Of a DNA stretch of 64,000 nt, positions 60,212 through 64,000 are shown piece after piece. The stretch spans positions 1 through 64,000 of the forward strand of contig NZ_JANYMP010000013.1 in assembly GCF_025061645.1 (NCBI RefSeq), in the 5' to 3' direction. The stretch's first letter is position 1. Each line of letters begins with the position of its first letter. The notes beneath the pieces were generated by a model. The model saw only the letters and a program-made list of their open reading frames with translations. It was not told the DNA's origin and searched no databases. The position numbers and the translations under genes were made by a program. This DNA comes from Umezawaea endophytica (GTDB lineage Bacteria > Actinomycetota > Actinomycetes > Mycobacteriales > Pseudonocardiaceae).

Positions 60212-62078
60212 CGGCGTACATCCTGGCCTGGAGGTCGTGGAGTTCCGCGTACCGGCCGCCGAGCGCCATCAGCTCGGCGTGCGTGCCCTGTTCGACGAGT
60301 TCCCCCTCGTGCAGCAGGAAGATGCGGTCGGCGTGGCGCACGCTGGCCAGCCGGTGGGTGATCAGCACGACCGTCCGGTCCTCGGCCAGCGCCCGCAGCG
60401 ACTCGTAGACGGCGAACTCGGCCTTGGCGTCCAGCGGAGCGGTCGGCTCGTCCCAGATCAGCAGCGGCGCGTCCCGGTAGAGCCCGCGGGCGACGGCCAG
60501 CCGCTGCCACTGCCCGCCGGACAGCTCCTGCCCACCGCGGAACTGCTTGGACAGCACCGTGTCCCACCCGTCCGGGAGCCGGTCGACGACTTCGTCGGCA
60601 CCCGCCTGGAGCGCGGCACCGCCCAGCGCCGTCCCGGCCGGGTCGACGCGGTCGTGCCTGCCGACGCGGACGTTGGCGCGGGCCGTGTGCGGCCACCGGA
60701 TCGGGTCCTGGAACACCATCATCACCCGCTCGGCCACCCCGGCCCGGTCCAGCAGGCGCACGTCGCGGCCGTCCCAGCGGACCCGGCCGGACGTCGGCTC
60801 GTACAGGCCCGCGATGAGCTTGGCGAGGGTGGTCTTGCCGGAGCCGTTCTCCCCCACCAGCGCGATGGTCTGGCCGCGTTCCACGGTCAGCGACACGTCG
60901 TGGACCGCCGGTCGGGTGTCCGGGCTCTCGGGGTAGCTGAAGGCGACCGCGTCGAGCTGCACCCGGCGCGGCTCGTCGACGACCCCCTCCGCCCGCGGCG
61001 GCACGGCGGCCGACTCCAGGAACGCCAGGTAGTCGCCGACGTACAAACCCTGCTCCACCAACTGGTTCGCCGCGAGGACGAACCGGTTCAGCGCCGTGGT
61101 CGCGGCCCGGATGGAGATCACCGCCGTGCCCGCGACGGCGAGCGGCACCCACGAGGCGTGCACCAGCAGCCCGAGCACGACGTACGTGGCGGCGAGCCCC
61201 GCGCCCGCCAGCGCCCGGCCGATCCCGCGCACCCGCGCCTGCGCCACGCCGCGGCGGACGTCCTCGTCCCGCAACGGATCCGCGACGACCCGGTACTCCC
61301 GCAGCACGAACGGCTCGGCCTGGCACGCCCGGATCTCGGCGGCGGACTCCCGTTCGGTCGCGAGCTGCGACACCATCTGCACCCGCCGGTCCAGCACCAC
61401 GGCCCGCGCCATGCTCGTGTACGCCAGCAGGGCCGCCCGCTGCACCGCCCAGCCGTCGGGCAGCACGGCCAGCAGCAGCACCGGCAGCAGGACCGGGTGC
61501 AGCACGCCGAGGCTGCCGACCGCCGCGGCGATGCCGAACACCGACCCCGTCAGCTCGACCAGGTTGTCCGTAGCCCGCTCCAGGAAGAACAGCCCCCGGT
61601 CGCGGGCGCGGTGCAGGCGGTCGTAGAACCCGGCGTCGTCGAACGCCGCCAGGTCGGCGCCGAGGCTGGCCGCGTACAGCCGTTCCTCGGCCAGTCGGCG
61701 CACGGCGGGCGTGATCCGGGCGTGCGCGTGCGCCACCCCGATGTCCATCGCCCCGCGCACCGCGTACGCCGAGCCGACGAGCAGCAGCGACGGCAGCGCC
61801 GCCACCACCCGGTCCGCGGTGGGCCCGGCGGCCAGCAGCTCCGTCAGCACCCCGGCCGTGGCGAACAGCCCGAACGCCGCCGCCAGGCCGGAGCACACCT
61901 GCATCACCGCGATCACCGCCGCGGGCCCCGGCGCCGCGTCCCGGATCATCCGCACCACCGGCCAGGTGACCGCGGGAAGCCTGCGGACCACGTGCCGCGG
62001 TGCGTCGGGCGGGCCGCCGTCGAGCTGCCAGTGCGGGGTCTCCAGCGCGTCGTCGCGCGGATCGGGCTCGGCGGTCAC
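60204..62078 (-). CDS. ABC exporter (fused membrane and ATPase domains), lanthipeptide-linked
   Basis: A 624-residue half-transporter. Six membrane helices lie in about residues 40-340 and an ATPase domain in about 370-620: Walker A GENGSGKTT, Q-loop VFQDPIRWP, signature ELSGGQWQRLAVARGL, Walker B LLIWDEPTAPLD. Unlike classical LanT proteins there is no N-terminal C39 peptidase domain, so leader removal would need another protease. The GTG at 62078 overlaps the lanM stop by four bases. It most likely exports the modified peptide made by the adjacent LanM. Confidence 0.9.
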   Translation of the reverse strand: MTAEPDPRDDALETPHWQLDGGPPDAPRHVVRRLPAVTWPVVRMIRDAAPGPAAVIAVMQVCSGLAAAFGLFATAGVLTELLAAGPTADRVVAALPSLLLVGSAYAVRGAMDIGVAHAHARITPAVRRLAEERLYAASLGADLAAFDDAGFYDRLHRARDRGLFFLERATDNLVELTGSVFGIAAAVGSLGVLHPVLLPVLLLAVLPDGWAVQRAALLAYTSMARAVVLDRRVQMVSQLATERESAAEIRACQAEPFVLREYRVVADPLRDEDVRRGVAQARVRGIGRALAGAGLAATYVVLGLLVHASWVPLAVAGTAVISIRAATTALNRFVLAANQLVEQGLYVGDYLAFLESAAVPPRAEGVVDEPRRVQLDAVAFSYPESPDTRPAVHDVSLTVERGQTIALVGENGSGKTTLAKLIAGLYEPTSGRVRWDGRDVRLLDRAGVAERVMMVFQDPIRWPHTARANVRVGRHDRVDPAGTALGGAALQAGADEVVDRLPDGWDTVLSKQFRGGQELSGGQWQRLAVARGLYRDAPLLIWDEPTAPLDAKAEFAVYESLRALAEDRTVVLITHRLASVRHADRIFLLHEGELVEQGTHAELMALGGRYAELHDLQARMYADA

Positions 62079-64000
62079 GAGTCCGCCCCACCGAGCAGCA
62101 GCACCGACGGCAGGTCGCACTCGGGGTGCATGCGGAGCAACTGGTAGGCCACACCGCCGGAACCGGACATCAGGCTCGGCGAGTACACCTCGCGCGCCAG
62201 CCCGGTCGTCACGCCGTGCTCCTCGACCCCGCCGAGCACCACCGCGTCCAGGCTCTCCCGGTCGTGGCCGGGAGCCGCGCCCGATTCCCGGCACGCCGAG
62301 GTGGTGAGCAGCTCCCACACCCCCAGGTCGCCGTGGCACAGGGTGTGCGTCCAGCCGAACCCGTCGCGCGGCGCGCTCGCCACGGCCCGGCGCAGCACGT
62401 CGGCGTGCCGGTCGGCGGCCGACGGGCGGTCCCTGGCCAGCAGGTCGGCCGCGGCCAGCCCGACGCCGACCGCGCCGTGGCACCACGCGGCCACCAGCGA
62501 CGTCGGCTCACGGGGGTCGCGCCAGCCCTCGCGGTCGGCGTCGTACCAGGTCTCCTCGAACGCGGCCGCCGCGTCGGACAGCACGGCGAACCTGTGCTCG
62601 CCGGTGGCGACGGCGAGCCGGGCGAGCGCCCAGCCGATGCCGGTGGACCCGTGCGCGAAGCCGCCGATCCCTCCCGACCAGTTCGCCACCGACCAGGAGG
62701 CCTGGCCTGGCGCGGGCCGCAGCGCGTCGGCGACCAGCTTGTCGCCGACCCGCACGGCGAGGTCCGTCCAGCGGTCGTCACCGGTGCGCTCGGCCAGCAG
62801 GAGCAGCGGCACGATCGCGCCCGCGTGGCCGACGACGAGGTCGGGACCCTCGCTCGCGTCGATCGCGGCGGGGAGCTGGTCGGCCAGGAACAGGGCGTCG
62901 TCCAGGGAGTCCACGCCGAGGCGGTCCAGCGTCAGCCAGCACCACACCTGCGAGCCCAGCCCGATGTACCCACCGGCCGGATCGGGGCGGCGACGGGTGT
63001 GGGTGGCCTGCTCCGCCCACCACCGCTGGGTGAGGCGGGCCGTCCACAGCGTCCCGTCGAGCACGTCCGCGACGCCGTCGACGGTGTCGGCCCGGCCCGC
63101 CGCGACCTCGTGCAGGTACCCCGCCAGCAGCACGGCGACGCCGAGCGTGCCGCCGTACAGGTCCGGGGTGAGGGGCGTGGTCTGCCAGCCGTCGCGGTCC
63201 AGGACCGGCGCGAACCACGTGACCGTGCCGTCCCGGCCGCGCACCGACTCGGCCCGCACCTCGCGGACGAGGTTCGCGGCCAGCGCCCGGCGCCGCTCGT
63301 CCAGCTTCGACGGGTCCGGCCGCGGCAGGGTCATCCGGCCGAGGTCGGGTTCGGTGCCCTGGTTCAGGTACGCGCTGACCAGGGCGGCCCGCGTGACCCG
63401 GCGTTCCAGGCCGAAGTCGGCCTCGCGCCACCGCCGCAGCGCCGCCGCGACCTGGTCGACCCGCGGCCCGCACACCGTGCCCGCGGGGGTGTGCAGCCAG
63501 CCCTCGGCGGGGGTCGTGGTGAAGACCGGGATGTCACCGTCGAGCAGGTCGGCGACCTCGGCGGCGTGCACGGCCGCCTCGGCGGGGCCCCTGGTGTTCA
63601 TCGAGTGCCTGGCCAGCAGCGCCACGGCCTTGCGCTCGGCCGCGACGTGGTCGTGCAGGCCCACCGGGTGCCACAGCATCCTGGCGAGCTCGGTGTAGGA
63701 CTCGGAGTCGCGGACGACGACCCGGACCACGCAGTGCGCGAACCCCGCGAGCAGCGGCTCCAACTCGCCCGCGTGGTCCAGCGCGGAGATCCGCGAGGCC
63801 ATCTCGTCGAAGCCGGCGAGCACTCCGCCCCAGTGCCGCCCGAGCTGGGGGCTCTCAGCAGGAAGGTTCTGCGTCGGCCGGAGCTGCTGCGGCACGATCT
63901 CGATCCGCGCCTCGTCGGTGCCCGCGCCCACCAGCTCGGGCAGCCCGACGTCGGGCTGCTGGTCGGGCAGCATCCCCATGGCCGACCCGTCCACGCCCCG
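62075..64000 (-). CDS. lanM: Class II lanthipeptide synthetase LanM, partial
   Basis: The last 640 or so residues of a LanM enzyme; the frame is still open at the right edge, so the 5' part is outside the window. The N-terminal part seen belongs to the dehydratase domain (VRVVVRDSESYTELARMLWHP, then LLDGDIPVFTTTP); the C-terminal LanC-like cyclase begins near DLYGGTLGVAVLLAGYL and has FAHGSTGIGWAL, the zinc cysteine in WCHGAVGVG (about 62477) and Cys-His in TLCHGDLG (about 62335). LanM dehydrates Ser/Thr in a precursor peptide and closes lanthionine rings. The precursor gene should lie to the right. Confidence 0.93.
   Translation of the reverse strand, partial: RGVDGSAMGMLPDQQPDVGLPELVGAGTDEARIEIVPQQLRPTQNLPAESPQLGRHWGGVLAGFDEMASRISALDHAGELEPLLAGFAHCVVRVVVRDSESYTELARMLWHPVGLHDHVAAERKAVALLARHSMNTRGPAEAAVHAAEVADLLDGDIPVFTTTPAEGWLHTPAGTVCGPRVDQVAAALRRWREADFGLERRVTRAALVSAYLNQGTEPDLGRMTLPRPDPSKLDERRRALAANLVREVRAESVRGRDGTVTWFAPVLDRDGWQTTPLTPDLYGGTLGVAVLLAGYLHEVAAGRADTVDGVADVLDGTLWTARLTQRWWAEQATHTRRRPDPAGGYIGLGSQVWCWLTLDRLGVDSLDDALFLADQLPAAIDASEGPDLVVGHAGAIVPLLLLAERTGDDRWTDLAVRVGDKLVADALRPAPGQASWSVANWSGGIGGFAHGSTGIGWALARLAVATGEHRFAVLSDAAAAFEETWYDADREGWRDPREPTSLVAAWCHGAVGVGLAAADLLARDRPSAADRHADVLRRAVASAPRDGFGWTHTLCHGDLGVWELLTTSACRESGAAPGHDRESLDAVVLGGVEEHGVTTGLAREVYSPSLMSGSGGVAYQLLRMHPECDLPSVLLLGGADS

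Overview
The window is a very G+C-rich chromosomal segment (roughly 70 percent by eye) from an actinomycete. GTG starts are frequent, several promoters abut start codons (leaderless-type transcripts), and there are many TetR, MarR, LacI, PaaX and XRE regulators, two ECF sigma factors, an acyl-ACP desaturase, LVIVD and NlpC/P60 secreted proteins and a class II lanthipeptide synthetase. An order such as Pseudonocardiales fits, but that is inference; no rRNA, tRNA, phage, CRISPR or transposase gene was seen.

Layout. 0-9 kb: a TetR gene, a small monooxygenase, a DUF305 lipoprotein, an LVIVD-repeat secreted protein, LtrA and a four-gene ABC importer. 9-17 kb: a membrane protein/acyl-ACP desaturase pair, an ArsR regulator, a 2-kb gene-poor island (G/T-rich DNA, a nested inverted repeat, a 15-copy 7-bp tandem repeat) around a lone HATPase gene, then MarR and PaaX regulators, an HD hydrolase and a secreted NlpC/P60 hydrolase. 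17-25 kb: argS, a double-GNAT protein, and a lipoprotein/adaptor/MacB-like efflux operon divergent from a SigE-family ECF sigma factor and its membrane partner; both arms carry the same type of ECF promoter. 25-35 kb: an L-arabinose locus (araB-araD-araA plus a three-part sugar ABC importer) under a LacI-family repressor with two matching operators. 35-44 kb: an MFS exporter, an MHYT sensor, a TerC protein behind a yybP-ykoY-type riboswitch, a secreted propeller, an XRE regulator, and an esterase/FAD-oxidase pair divergent from a GAF-PucR regulator.

44-54 kb holds the most unusual gene: 47498-50011 encodes a cytoplasmic helical segment, one membrane anchor, a complete LIVBP-type type I periplasmic-binding domain and then a complete pentameric ligand-gated ion channel module (extracellular beta domain with the FPFD motif plus four membrane helices). 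Nearby are a ClpX-type zinc finger fused to a helix-turn-helix with two strong operator repeats, and an ECF41 sigma factor followed by a probable target NAD(P)-binding protein.

54-64 kb is a run of regulator/enzyme pairs (TetR with a flavin monooxygenase, TetR with a DUF1348 protein, SnoaL with LysR). The right edge is the distal end of a lanthipeptide operon read leftward: a class II LanM (5' end outside the window), an ABC exporter without a leader-peptidase domain, and a BBE-type FAD oxidase with both covalent flavin attachment residues, all translationally overlapping. The precursor peptide would lie to the right of the window.
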